Translations under genes and position numbers: made by a program
The notes under the pieces: generated by a model
Told to the model about the DNA's origin: nothing
The model's database searches: none
The model's input: the letters and a program-made list of their open reading frames with translations, nothing else
Shown: positions 1 through 7,286 of the stretch, one piece after another
Layout: each line of letters begins with the position of its first letter
Numbering within the stretch: the first letter of the stretch is position 1
Assembly (NCBI GenBank): GCA_044450785.1
Contig: JBIOJM010000227.1
Location: 1 to 16,789 of the forward strand
Source: JBIOJM01 sp044450785
GTDB lineage: Bacteria; Planctomycetota; Planctomycetia; Isosphaerales; Isosphaeraceae
Reading direction: 5' to 3'
Length of the DNA stretch: 16,789 bases

Positions 1-1187
1 ACCAGTTCCTCCAGCGCGGCGAGCGTCGGCTGGAGCAACTGGGGTGGCAACGTCTGTGCCTCATCCAGGATGATCACGCTTTTGGCAAGCCGATGGAGCT
101 TGCGGCAACGGGACGTCCGCGCCGCGAACAGCGATTCAAAGATTTGGACATTCGTCGTGACGATGAGCGGAGCATCGAAGTTCTCCGCCGCCAGTCGCGA
201 GCGCTCGGATTGTCGTGCAGGATCATCGGTCGGAATGTTGCTGTGATGCTCCAAAACCTCGGACCTGAGATCGCCCAGCGCAGCTCGAAAGACATCGGCG
301 GTCTGCTCGATGATGCTGGTGAAGGGAATCGCGTACACCACGCGGCAAAGTCCGTGTTCCGCCGCGTGGGCCAGTGCGAACGCCAACGAAGAGAGGGTCT
401 TGCCGCCTCCTGTGGGAACGTTTAAGGAGAAGAAGCCAGGAGCTAGTTTCGCCTGGCTTCGACATGCCTCCAGGACATCGCGACGGACCCGGTTGACGCG
501 GGTGTCGGCCGCCGTCCGCTGCTTTTCGTCCAGATGGATATTCAAACTTTCGAGGAGTTCCATGCACGAGGCGTGATCACCTTCCCGCCGCAGCGCTGCG
601 CGTCCGGGATCGACGAATGCCTCCGTGTCGAGAAAATCGGCGTCTACGAGACAAGAGAACAACATACGAGTGAAGAATGCGAGAGTGAATCCCAATCGCT
701 CGTGACTTCGATCGGTTTGAGGTTTGAATCGAGGCGGTAAGGGGAGAGTCAGATTCAGGAGGTCATCGTGAGCAGCGCTGAACGGCTCTACTTGCTTGAG
801 CAAGCGGGCAGACAATCCCGATTCGCCCCCCTCATTGTCGGGGAGACCGGCATGATGGCCCGCGATGCAATAGGCGAGCAGCCGCCCCAGCAGTCCCAGT
901 CGCCAGGCATGTTGCGCTCCGGCTGTCGAGTGATCGACTCGGCCGGATATCTCGCCGGCATGAGCAGCACCGCCCGACGAAGAGCTGGCCCGAAGGTAGT
1001 CTTGGAACGCGTCGCTGAACTTGCCGAGGTCATGCCAGAGACCTACGAGACGCGCCAATTCGCCGCAACCAAAAGCCGACCCAAAACCCTGAGCGGAACG
1101 GGCCGTGTCTTCCAGATGCGTTTCCAAAGGATGCCAATCTGTCTCCGGTCGTCCTTCAAGAGTGTGGGCATAACAAATGCGCGCCAT
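1..1187 (-). CDS. cas3: CRISPR-associated nuclease/helicase Cas3, N-terminal part (cut by left window edge)
   Basis: This open frame starts with ATG at 1187 (GGAGG 11 bases upstream) and runs without a stop to the left edge, giving 395 residues. The N-terminal HD nuclease domain shows H24, the WHDLGK motif (H52, D53, K56), DHSTAGA (D85-H86) and GHHAGLPD (H111-H112). Helicase domain 1 follows, with Walker A PTGGGKT at 258-264, the segment YAIPFTSIIEQTADVFR at 285-301, VTTNVQIFESLF at 343-354 and motif II DEAQ at 375-378. In this family the protein is recruited by Cascade to an R-loop, unwinds target DNA with ATP and degrades it with the HD domain. HD fused N-terminally to the helicase is the usual Cas3 layout. 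The helicase motifs remind me of type I-C, but the subtype cannot be fixed without cas8. Cas3 is commonly the first gene of a type I operon, so the other cas genes probably lie left of the window. No CRISPR array is visible here. Confidence 0.95.
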   Translation of the reverse strand, partial: MARICYAHTLEGRPETDWHPLETHLEDTARSAQGFGSAFGCGELARLVGLWHDLGKFSDAFQDYLRASSSSGGAAHAGEISGRVDHSTAGAQHAWRLGLLGRLLAYCIAGHHAGLPDNEGGESGLSARLLKQVEPFSAAHDDLLNLTLPLPPRFKPQTDRSHERLGFTLAFFTRMLFSCLVDADFLDTEAFVDPGRAALRREGDHASCMELLESLNIHLDEKQRTAADTRVNRVRRDVLEACRSQAKLAPGFFSLNVPTGGGKTLSSLAFALAHAAEHGLCRVVYAIPFTSIIEQTADVFRAALGDLRSEVLEHHSNIPTDDPARQSERSRLAAENFDAPLIVTTNVQIFESLFAARTSRCRKLHRLAKSVIILDEAQTLPPQLLQPTLAALEEL

Positions 1188-1401
1188 GACTGATGGGCCC
1201 TCCGACACAATCAACCGCAATCCAGAAGCGTTGAGCCGAGTGGAGGTATTGTATCCGTTTGTCCCCTATGTACAAGGGTCAAGAACATTGCTCATGTCAG
1301 CCTCCCACGAGGTGGGGGTGAAGTCCATTCGATGCGCCGGCTTGCAGCTTGACCGTCGATTGGAACGGTGTACCTGGAAAAGGCAAGGGTCGCTGAATGC
1401 T

Positions 1402-1485
1402 TCACGGTGGGCAATGCTCGAACTTGTCGACCATGATGTTCGTCGGCTTCAAGTCGCGGTGGATGTACCTCTCAGAGCCACCAGG
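1402..1485 (-). pseudogene. Remnant of a Ser/Thr protein kinase (catalytic loop only)
   Basis: One minus-strand frame reads YIHRDLKPTNIMVDKF and stops shortly after, at 1402-1404. HRDLKPxN is the catalytic loop of Hanks-type Ser/Thr kinases, containing the catalytic Asp and the Mg-binding Asn. Neither the glycine loop upstream nor the DFG motif downstream can be read in this or a neighbouring frame, so only a scrap survives. It lies just upstream of cas3 on the same strand. Large Hanks kinase families are typical of Planctomycetota and some actinobacteria. The motif is specific enough to name the family. The boundaries given are only those of the readable piece. Confidence 0.6.
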
Positions 1486-1943
1486 CTTCGACGATGTGCT
1501 TTCCGTCTTAGATAAGCTGGAGCGTCGACTCAAGAAGTAAACACATCTTTAACATGTGCCTATGGTATGAGATCGTGGGGCGCTGCGGGCAGGCCTGGCC
1601 GCAACCGAACATAAATGCCGGATATCGGACCTTCGCGATTCAGATCAGAAGGAAGAGCCAGCGCTCCCTCTTGGCTGCGGGATGATCGACGCGATCGGAC
1701 CGCGCTCGCGTGGACAGGCCGGAACCCCTCGCCAAGCTTGCTTGGAGCGTGGTCACAGGTGGGCCTGTCAAGAGCGATGGAGAAGCCGGATCTGAGCCGT
1801 GGCGAGCGAAATGATCCGGAGCACAACCGGATGACGGCCAGCGAGATCACTTCATGCGTCTGCTGCGCGGATGACTGGCGACTTGAGTACGGCCTTGAGC
1901 TGCTCCCTTTTTGGTGGACCAGAGCAACTGCTACCGCTGCTGA

Positions 1944-2033
1944 GTGAACGAAGTATCGTGCACCGACTTCACCGACCACGTGGCCGAGCACGGCTTCAGC
2001 GGGCTGGAAGTCCACGGGATCGCCGCTGGCTAG
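1944..2033 (+). pseudogene. Short C-terminal-like fragment, possible immunity-type protein tail
   Basis: A 29-codon frame after a TGA (1941-1943) ends at TAG 2031-2033. It reads CTDFTDHVAEHGFSGLEVHG near its end. The pattern of a helix followed by a Gly-hydrophobic-Glu/Asp strand resembles the C-terminus of DUF1629/Imm11-like proteins, in which the last residues form such a motif. That is a loose resemblance on a very short piece, with no body of the gene readable upstream. It could equally be chance. Confidence 0.2.
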
Positions 2034-2317
2034 CGCCTTCTCAGGTCCTCTGGCGCGATCCGCCTCCGTGCGTTGAAGCCGCGAGGGGAGGTACCAGTTG
2101 GCCGCTGACGGTCGAGCCTGGCTGTGGGCCTGTACTCTCGATTGACCTTCACCCCCCCCGCCTCAACGGTTGGTTAACAAGTGACACCAGGATCGCTCGT
2201 CTGCTCAAGGAAGTCCTCGCTGATGTGTTGGGGGAGGCGCCAGAGACTCGCTCCGACACGGCGCTGAACCTGGAGCGTCATCCCGATCACTTCCTCCGCC
2301 GAAGATACCCCGCAGCG

Positions 2318-2506
2318 ACCGTCACTACCGTCATTCCGGCGGCACAACCGTCTGTGATCAAACGAGTTACCGTAGTGAGTGTTTAGTAGTCGTCGAGTGA
2401 CGATAGGTGTGGTGTCAGGAAGATCGTCAGTCGACCGTCGCAGGTACCGTCACTCGAAAACCCCTTGTTTTCAAGGCTCAATGACTGTAGTGACGGTTAT
2501 GACTGT
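2318..2506. repeat. Inverted pair of tandem 9-bp units (ACCGTCACT type)
   Basis: Two adjacent 9-mers, ACCGTCACT and ACCGTCATT, occupy 2318-2335. Three 9-mers in the opposite sense, AATGACTGT, AGTGACGGT and TATGACTGT, occupy 2480-2506. The 18 bases at 2318-2335 match the reverse complement of 2480-2497 at 17 positions. Single related units lie between them, for example at 2347-2355, 2369-2377, 2396-2404 and 2446-2454. Such iterated short sites in both orientations are typical of protein-binding arrays (iterons, operators) or of the ends of a small mobile element. Neither role can be shown here. Confidence 0.75.
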
Positions 2507-2690
2507 TGGTCCGAAACTGGAGGCGGGCGGACCATGGCCAGCGGGTTGTCGGCGTCAGGTCCCTGAGACGGCCAGCCTCAAGGTCGGCCAGTTCGGGCCA
2601 GGTTTCGACCTTCACATTGGCAGGATCATTCTCCACGTGATAAGGGTGAGGCCGCAGCCTTGCCTTCGTGACCGGCCCAGTCAGGGTTGC
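2478..2690 (-). pseudogene. Unidentified minus-strand open fragment, about 70 codons
   Basis: The frame is open from a TAG near 2693 to the TGA at 2478-2480. It includes the stretch PYHVENDPANVKVETWPELA followed by DLEAGRLRDL. Codon use is coding-like, with mostly G or C at the third position. There is no good start codon and no recognisable family. The frame ends inside the 9-bp repeat array at 2480-2506. It is most likely the tail of a degraded gene, but chance cannot be excluded at this length. Confidence 0.28.
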
Positions 2691-2706
2691 TACCTATTGC
2701 TGGCCA

Positions 2707-2867
2707 CGGCCCAATCGGCCCAATGGGACCAATTGCTTCCGTTTCCCGGTGATTCTGGGCCGTTTGCGTGGGCCGGTTTTCTGACGCCGGGCCAGAAACG
2801 GCCCAACGCAGTGGCCCATTTTCCGAGCAATTCGCTTCATTTGGGCCATTTGGGCCGGTTGGGCCGC
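2707..2867. repeat. ~160-bp imperfect palindrome of GGGCC-containing 9-bp units
   Basis: The left arm starts with three 9-mers, CGGCCCAAT, CGGCCCAAT and GGGACCAAT (2707-2733). The right arm ends with TTGGGCCAT, TTGGGCCGG and TTGGGCCGC (2841-2867). Aligning 2707-2733 with the reverse complement of 2840-2866 gives 22 of 27 matches by eye. Inner copies (TGGGCC at 2756 and 2769; CGGCCC at 2799; TGGCCCA at 2812-2818) obey the same centre of symmetry near 2787. The transcript or single strand could fold into a long interrupted hairpin, and the units could also be repeated protein sites. It lies downstream of the helicase operon. Confidence 0.75.
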
Positions 2868-2879
2868 CCGCGTACGTAG

Positions 2880-3059
2880 CTAAGACCTGCGCCGCGCGGG
2901 CTTAGCCTGATTATCGAGAGTCGTGGGAGCAACCATCTGAACCTCGACCGCGGTGACGTCAAGCTCGCTCAGCCTCAGCTCGGACGTGACATCCTTGAGC
3001 CAAACGAAAAAAGCACGCCTGTCAGCTTGCTGACTGACCGCCTCGTTTGGGCAGGTTTT
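2880..3059 (-). pseudogene. Unidentified minus-strand open fragment, about 59 codons
   Basis: The frame is open between TGA 3060-3062 and TAG 2880-2882. It reads RRAFFVWLKDVTSELRLSEL, then DVTAVEVQMVAP and a basic tail. The alternation of polar and hydrophobic residues and the G/C third positions look like real protein. It has no start codon with a ribosome site and no recognised family. It may be the tail of a gene truncated near 3060. It lies downstream of the helicase operon on the same strand. Confidence 0.25.
3007..3034 (-). terminator. Possible weak terminator: palindrome GTCAGC-TT-GCTGAC before a T-run
   Basis: A perfect six-base palindrome pair (3021-3026 and 3029-3034) is followed on the minus strand, nine bases later, by six T residues (plus-strand A-run 3007-3012). 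The two-base loop and the spacer make it non-canonical. Its position, beyond the helicase stop and the hairpin at 3236-3253, would suit termination of the 3261-8859 operon. Confidence 0.3.
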
Positions 3060-3235
3060 TCAACTTCTATAGTTCTCCGGCTGGCACTCTCGGCTTTCCA
3101 TAAACCGTGACAGTGGCCTCCGCCCAGTCCCATGTCGTCTCAAGCAAACCCACGAATTGCCGTGGAGAGAGGGGTAAGGCCCCATCCCTGGGGCGCGTTC
3201 GTCCTGGGTTAGACAGCTAGATCTCACATCGTTAT

Positions 3236-3253
3236 GCCGTGGGACGCCACGGC
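3236..3253 (-). terminator. GC-rich hairpin just after the helicase stop codon
   Basis: Seven complementary bases, GCCGTGG and CCACGGC, flank a four-base loop and start seven bases beyond the helicase stop on the transcribed strand. There is no T-run after it, so it is not a classic intrinsic terminator. It could mark or protect the 3' end of the operon transcript. Confidence 0.4.
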
Positions 3254-3260
3254 TCACCGG

Positions 3261-5882
3261 TCATGCGGTGCAGAGGTCAGCCAACTCCTCGTCGGTGATG
3301 CTGTAGAAGTCGTCGAACATGCGGGCGAGGACATCCCGGGACACGGTGGTCTCGTCGGTCTCGTCCTGGGAATCCAGGATCGTCTGGGCAATCAGGTGCG
3401 GCTCGATGGCGAGGATGTCGAGGATGTCGAGGCCGTCGATCGGCTCGTCTTCGAGCAGGGCCTGGCCGAAGGAGACTAGCGGGCTCGATGCCGGCTTCCG
3501 ATTCGAGGCGACCTTGACCCAGTTTCGCTGGATGTCGGCAGAGGGAATCGCGTCGCTGATTGACCGGGCCAGTGCCATCGCGGCGGACTCGTCGTCGGCC
3601 ATGCCGGCAAGGCCCTCGACGCTCAACCGGCCGTCAAGTGCCATCATTGCAGCCATCTTGCGAGCCATCAAGGCCATCGCCCGTTGTTGCATCGTCGCGG
3701 CGTAGTGCAGATAGTAGACCCGACAGTCCTTACTCTGGCCGATCCGCCAGGCACGGCGAGCTGCCTGCTGCATAGTGAAGGGGTTGTAGCCGGTCTCGTA
3801 GAACGCGATTGCGTTGAAGTTGTGGCTGCCCGGCTTCTTCCCGAAGAAGTCGAGCCCGGTCTGCACCAACTGAGGATGAGAGATCACGATGTCAGCCCGC
3901 TTGCCTTCCTTCTCGATCCAGTCAAGACGGTCCCTGGTCTTGACCGACCTCGACCTCATGATCGCGATCCGGAACCCAGCCTCGACGAGGATCTGCCTGA
4001 GCCGCGGCTGGATGTCACGCTTGCCCGTCATCTGACAGTAGACCCAGACCTGGTTACCGGCCTGGACCTCGCGGCGGCAGATATCGAGCAGCGCCTGCTC
4101 CTTGGGATAGACGAGCGTCTGGCTGAGCGACGCCGGCTGCACGACCCCCTCCCAGTCGCTCTCGGTCTTGCTGCCTGTCTTCCAGTAGCCGACCGCGAGG
4201 TGGTCCTTGTTGTCCGTGGGGGCCGTCCAGTCCCAAGGACGATCGGGATATTCCAGGAGCGTGACCAGCATTGCCCCGAGAAGCTTCATAGAGCCGCGTT
4301 GAAGCAGCTCACGGCACGTGCCGACCAGGATTTCCTCGACCCGCTTGTATTCCCGCTGCTGTTCGGGCGCCATCGAGATCCGACAGTCGATGTGAAACCT
4401 GTGGTCACCGTCGTCATAGTCGGGCTGAGGCGGCCCGCCCACGTACTCCCGGAGTTTCGGCAGGTTGTCCGCCATATCCTCCAGGGCCAGGAAGATTGCC
4501 TTGTCGATCAGGTGACGGCCAAAGAGCGCGGGCATCACACCGGGCACGGGGCGCCGGCGTTCCGATCGGCCTGATCGATCGCGCCGCATCGAACGGTTGG
4601 AGGTCGTGAGGGTCAGCTCCCCGGCCGATTCCTTGGTGGTGACGATCCGCTCGATCCGACCGTATTTCTCGGTGAAGGCTACGTCCTTTGCCCATTCGAA
4701 CCCCTCCTCCCGGAGCCGCTCGGCCGACATGCGGAACAAGAGCGGGAACACGTGGTTCGCGTAGCCGCCGATCAGCGTGCCTGTCATCCCCAGACAGTAT
4801 CGAGTAGATGAGATGAGCTTGCCGCAGGCCGTCGCCTGCCCGGACGAGTCACTCTTCTGCTCGTGCAGCTCATCGATGATGAGATACGTGAACGCCTTGG
4901 GCATCTTCTTCGCAATGAACACGGCCGGCGGCCAGCGCTTCGGTTTGGCGGTGAACTGCCAGAGGGGCTCCTTGCACTCACAGACACGCCAGCGCTTGCC
5001 GTGTGTTTCGACGACGCGGCCGGCCGGGATCTCAACCAGTTGCTTCCGATGTTGCGAGCGATCCAGCCCGCACTCCTTGCGGTCCAGTTCCGGGATCTCG
5101 CGGCCGAACTTGCCGTCGCAGGTCATCAGCTTCGACGAGCCAGGAACGTTGATCGGAGCGCCGTTCTTGTCCACGACCGGCTTCCCACATGACGGGCAGA
5201 CCCACCGCCGGGCGACCACCCGCTTCTTGTTCCCATTCTCATCCTGGACCTCGACGAGGAACCGGCGAGACGAGCCAGCCTCGAAGACGCGGCGGCCGAA
5301 GCCGACCCGCTTGTTCCCCAGGCCGGAGCGGGCCGGCATGAACTTGGCCTGGTCGCGGCCGAGGATGTACCACTCGGCCCCCTGCGGCTTCTTCCAGCGG
5401 CCGTTGGGACCCCGCACCCGGTCGTACAGCCGGTTCATGTCGGTGATCAGGTGCTTGCACCCTTTGCCGGCGACATCGAACATCGTCACCTTGACGTTTG
5501 GGATCGTCTCCTCCAGCTCAGCCTTCCATTTCTTGACGAGGTGATCCGGGCAGAGCACGATCGCCCTGTAGTTGCCGTTGCAGCCCCCCCGCCGGACCGA
5601 CCGCTGGGCATGCTGGTGGATGGTCAGCATCCCCATGACGGTCTTTCCAGTTCCGCATTCTGAGACGATCATGCCGCGGCGGGTGGCGTCGAGCATCTTG
5701 ATGGCCGCCGCGATCACGTGAGCCTGGGGCTCGAACGGCTGGCGGGTCATGTCGGAGAAGTCGGGGAGCGGGTCCTGTCCCGGCACGTGCAGCGGCTGAA
5801 GCAGCTCGGTCGCTTTCTTCACGTGGAAGGTCGAGAACTCGCGGAAGTAGTCGTCGATGGTCATTTGGTCCAGGTTGTTCAT
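3261..5882 (-). CDS. SNF2-type superfamily 2 DNA helicase with cysteine-rich insertion
   Basis: The start is ATG at 5882, sharing one base with the upstream stop (TGATG), preceded by GGAG; 873 residues. A longer upstream frame would cover the previous gene and is not used. Visible motifs are a Q-like FEPQ (50-53), Walker A ECGTGKT (75-81), motif Ia-like IVLCP (108-112), motif II DELH (337-340), motif III-like GMTGT (365-369) and motif VI QQAARRAWRIGQ (705-716). The last is diagnostic of the SNF2/Rad54-like group of ATP-driven DNA translocases. Between motifs Ia and II there is a long insertion with cysteines at 229, 232, 255, 271, 301 and 303, likely one or two zinc-binding knuckles. The C-terminal ~120 residues are acidic and unassigned. 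It is the last gene of a five-gene operon with a methyltransferase and a serine recombinase, so it probably remodels or unwinds DNA for them. It is not close to the DISARM or BREX gene sets, whose partners are absent. Confidence 0.88.
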   Translation of the reverse strand: MNNLDQMTIDDYFREFSTFHVKKATELLQPLHVPGQDPLPDFSDMTRQPFEPQAHVIAAAIKMLDATRRGMIVSECGTGKTVMGMLTIHQHAQRSVRRGGCNGNYRAIVLCPDHLVKKWKAELEETIPNVKVTMFDVAGKGCKHLITDMNRLYDRVRGPNGRWKKPQGAEWYILGRDQAKFMPARSGLGNKRVGFGRRVFEAGSSRRFLVEVQDENGNKKRVVARRWVCPSCGKPVVDKNGAPINVPGSSKLMTCDGKFGREIPELDRKECGLDRSQHRKQLVEIPAGRVVETHGKRWRVCECKEPLWQFTAKPKRWPPAVFIAKKMPKAFTYLIIDELHEQKSDSSGQATACGKLISSTRYCLGMTGTLIGGYANHVFPLLFRMSAERLREEGFEWAKDVAFTEKYGRIERIVTTKESAGELTLTTSNRSMRRDRSGRSERRRPVPGVMPALFGRHLIDKAIFLALEDMADNLPKLREYVGGPPQPDYDDGDHRFHIDCRISMAPEQQREYKRVEEILVGTCRELLQRGSMKLLGAMLVTLLEYPDRPWDWTAPTDNKDHLAVGYWKTGSKTESDWEGVVQPASLSQTLVYPKEQALLDICRREVQAGNQVWVYCQMTGKRDIQPRLRQILVEAGFRIAIMRSRSVKTRDRLDWIEKEGKRADIVISHPQLVQTGLDFFGKKPGSHNFNAIAFYETGYNPFTMQQAARRAWRIGQSKDCRVYYLHYAATMQQRAMALMARKMAAMMALDGRLSVEGLAGMADDESAAMALARSISDAIPSADIQRNWVKVASNRKPASSPLVSFGQALLEDEPIDGLDILDILAIEPHLIAQTILDSQDETDETTVSRDVLARMFDDFYSITDEELADLCTA

Positions 5883-6466
5883 CAGCTTTGCTCTCCTTCG
5901 ATCTTGACGATGCTGTTCTTGAGCCCGAACTCGACGATCGAGTCCAGGTCGGCGGACGTGGCGGTCAGGATGCAGCAGGTGCATTCGAGGGTGTGACAGC
6001 GGGTGAGCAGGTTCTTGATCTCCAGCTCTTTGCGGACGTGGGGGAGCCAGCCGCGAAGGAGAGGAGTCGTGAACCGCTCTTGCTTCAGCTCCTGCCACAG
6101 CGCGTCATCGCTGTCGTTGGGCAGGAAGCCTTGCTGGCGGCAGATGAAGAGGGCGTGGATCGACCCGAACCCGAGCCGGTGAGCATCGATCCGGTAGCCA
6201 CCGGGCGACGGCCAGACAGAGCCTGGCACCGTGGAATCGTCGTCCTTCGAGAGAGTGACGTTCTTGAGCCGCATGGGGCTGTCGAGCCCGGCTGCGAACG
6301 CGGCCCGGATCGCCTTGACGTCCTGGCTGAACGCCACCAGGCTGATGAACGCCAGCCTGTTCTCGTGCAGCGCCACCCTGTCGAACCGGGCCTGGATGTG
6401 GATCGACTTGGCGTCGGACCACTCGAACTGGCCTTGTAGACGGGGTCTGGTCTGGGTTTCAGTCAT
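5882..6466 (-). CDS. Conserved-looking 194-aa protein of unknown function, between recombinase and helicase
   Basis: The preferred start is ATG at 6466: GGAGG lies nine bases upstream, whereas an in-frame ATG nine bases earlier sits only one base from it. The gene overlaps the recombinase by eight bases (ATGACTGA) and shares one base with the helicase start, so its translation is almost certainly coupled to both. I do not recognise the protein. It shows no signal peptide or membrane segment. The middle has aromatic and Gly/Pro-rich strands (VWPSPGGYRIDAHRLGFG). The C-terminal third has a cysteine/histidine cluster (RCHTLECTCCILTAT) that could bind a metal, followed by LDSIVEFGLKNSIVKIEGE. A partner role for the helicase is the simplest guess from the tight coupling, and is inference only. 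Confidence 0.8.
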   Translation of the reverse strand: MTETQTRPRLQGQFEWSDAKSIHIQARFDRVALHENRLAFISLVAFSQDVKAIRAAFAAGLDSPMRLKNVTLSKDDDSTVPGSVWPSPGGYRIDAHRLGFGSIHALFICRQQGFLPNDSDDALWQELKQERFTTPLLRGWLPHVRKELEIKNLLTRCHTLECTCCILTATSADLDSIVEFGLKNSIVKIEGEQS

Positions 6467-7286
6467 CGCTTTCATCCTCCAACACAACGAGATTGTCGTA
6501 CTCTTCCTCCTCGTCCACCGAGGCGAGGAGTTCCCTGGTTCCGTTCACGGTCTGAGCCATGAGCCGGAGCCCCTGCTGGATCAGGAAGTCGATCCGGCTG
6601 CCGGTCCAGTGGCCGCCCAGCCGGGTGCGGAGCTTCAACTCGTAGTTCAGGGTTTGGCGTATGCGGTCGCGGGAGCAGCCGGCGGCCCGCAGCTCGACGC
6701 ACTTGGCCATGATGGCGCGTTCGCCGTCATCGACGACCTTGACGTTGACGTCCTTCTTCAACGCAGAGTCGAAGCGTTTCTCCCAGCGCCAGCCGTACTC
6801 CGCCCAGCGGCAATACTTCTCGCCGCGCTGCTTGCGGGCCTGGAGCCCTTCGCGGGTACGGACGCTGATCAGCCTCCGCTCGTAGTTGGCGAAGACGATC
6901 AACATGCCGATGAGCATCTCGCTCATGGGGTTGTCGGGATCGAAGACGCCGCCCGGCATGTCGCACAGATGCATGGTGATCTTGTGCTTCAGCCAGAACT
7001 CCAGGATTCGGGCGAAGCCGATGAAGGAGCGGCTGAGGCGATCGAGACGGGCGACGATGACCCCGTCACCCTTCTTGAGGATGAGCAAGAGTTCCTTGCC
7101 GGCCTCGCGGTCGAACAGGGACTTCTTGCCCGACACAGCAGGATCGATGAAGAAGCCATCGACGCTGCGGCCGAGGCGCCTGGCGTAGTCCTCAATGATC
7201 TGCCTCTGGGTCTCTGGCGAGGCGATCTGCTTGTCCGTCGAGGCCCGGATGTAGCCGTACACGCGGGCCATTTCTGGTGCGGTCAT
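6459..7286 (-). CDS. Serine recombinase (resolvase/invertase family), 275 aa
   Basis: The start is ATG at 7286, overlapping the methyltransferase stop by four bases (ATGA), with GGAGGAAGA directly upstream. The N-terminal catalytic domain opens with VYGYIRASTDKQ, where Ser16 is the predicted nucleophile. VARLDRLSRS at 78-87 supplies the conserved D82-R83 and neighbouring arginines. YERRLISVRTREGL is the usual link into the recombinase region. The C-terminal part contains a helix-turn-helix-like stretch (ELRAAGCSRDRIRQTLN) and ends in a strongly acidic tail. In this family the enzyme cuts both DNA strands at short sites through a 5'-phosphoserine link and rotates them to recombine. At 275 residues it is longer than classic resolvases (~185) and shorter than large serine integrases (450 or more). 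Lying inside a coupled operon rather than at an element end is unusual. It may move the element, resolve it, or invert a nearby segment. Confidence 0.92.
   Translation of the reverse strand: MTAPEMARVYGYIRASTDKQIASPETQRQIIEDYARRLGRSVDGFFIDPAVSGKKSLFDREAGKELLLILKKGDGVIVARLDRLSRSFIGFARILEFWLKHKITMHLCDMPGGVFDPDNPMSEMLIGMLIVFANYERRLISVRTREGLQARKQRGEKYCRWAEYGWRWEKRFDSALKKDVNVKVVDDGERAIMAKCVELRAAGCSRDRIRQTLNYELKLRTRLGGHWTGSRIDFLIQQGLRLMAQTVNGTRELLASVDEEEEYDNLVVLEDESDD

Larger units (their letters stand above)
1188..3260. other. Gene-poor stretch with pseudogene debris and repeats
   Basis: No intact gene could be supported in these roughly 2 kb. Reading all frames by eye, I find only fragments: a kinase catalytic loop (1402-1485), a short C-terminal-like frame (1944-2033), two short minus-strand frames with coding-like codon use (2478-2690 and 2880-3059), and repeats (2318-2506 and 2707-2867). 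The interval lies upstream of cas3 and downstream of the helicase operon, both on the minus strand. It therefore must contain the cas promoter and the helicase operon terminator, although no convincing -35/-10 pair was identified. The density of broken gene pieces suggests repeated insertion and deletion. Confidence 0.6.

Noticed and set aside
1560..2015. Minus-strand 151-codon frame and its plus-strand partner in the gene-poor stretch
   Set aside because: The Ser/Arg-rich composition, lack of ribosome site and absence of any motif suggest chance open frames in GC-rich DNA.
1200..3260. CRISPR array near cas3
   Set aside because: No 28-37 base direct repeats with regular spacers were found. 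The repeats present are 9-bp units in both orientations.
3684..4574. Long plus-strand open frame (296 codons) opposite the helicase gene
   Set aside because: It is antisense to an unambiguous SNF2 helicase and has the arginine/leucine/valine-heavy composition of a high-GC shadow frame, with no motif of its own.
5883..6098. N-terminal extension of the helicase to 6098
   Set aside because: It lies wholly inside the 194-aa gene in another frame and reads as His/Pro/Arg-rich shadow sequence. The TGATG start at 5882 explains the gene.
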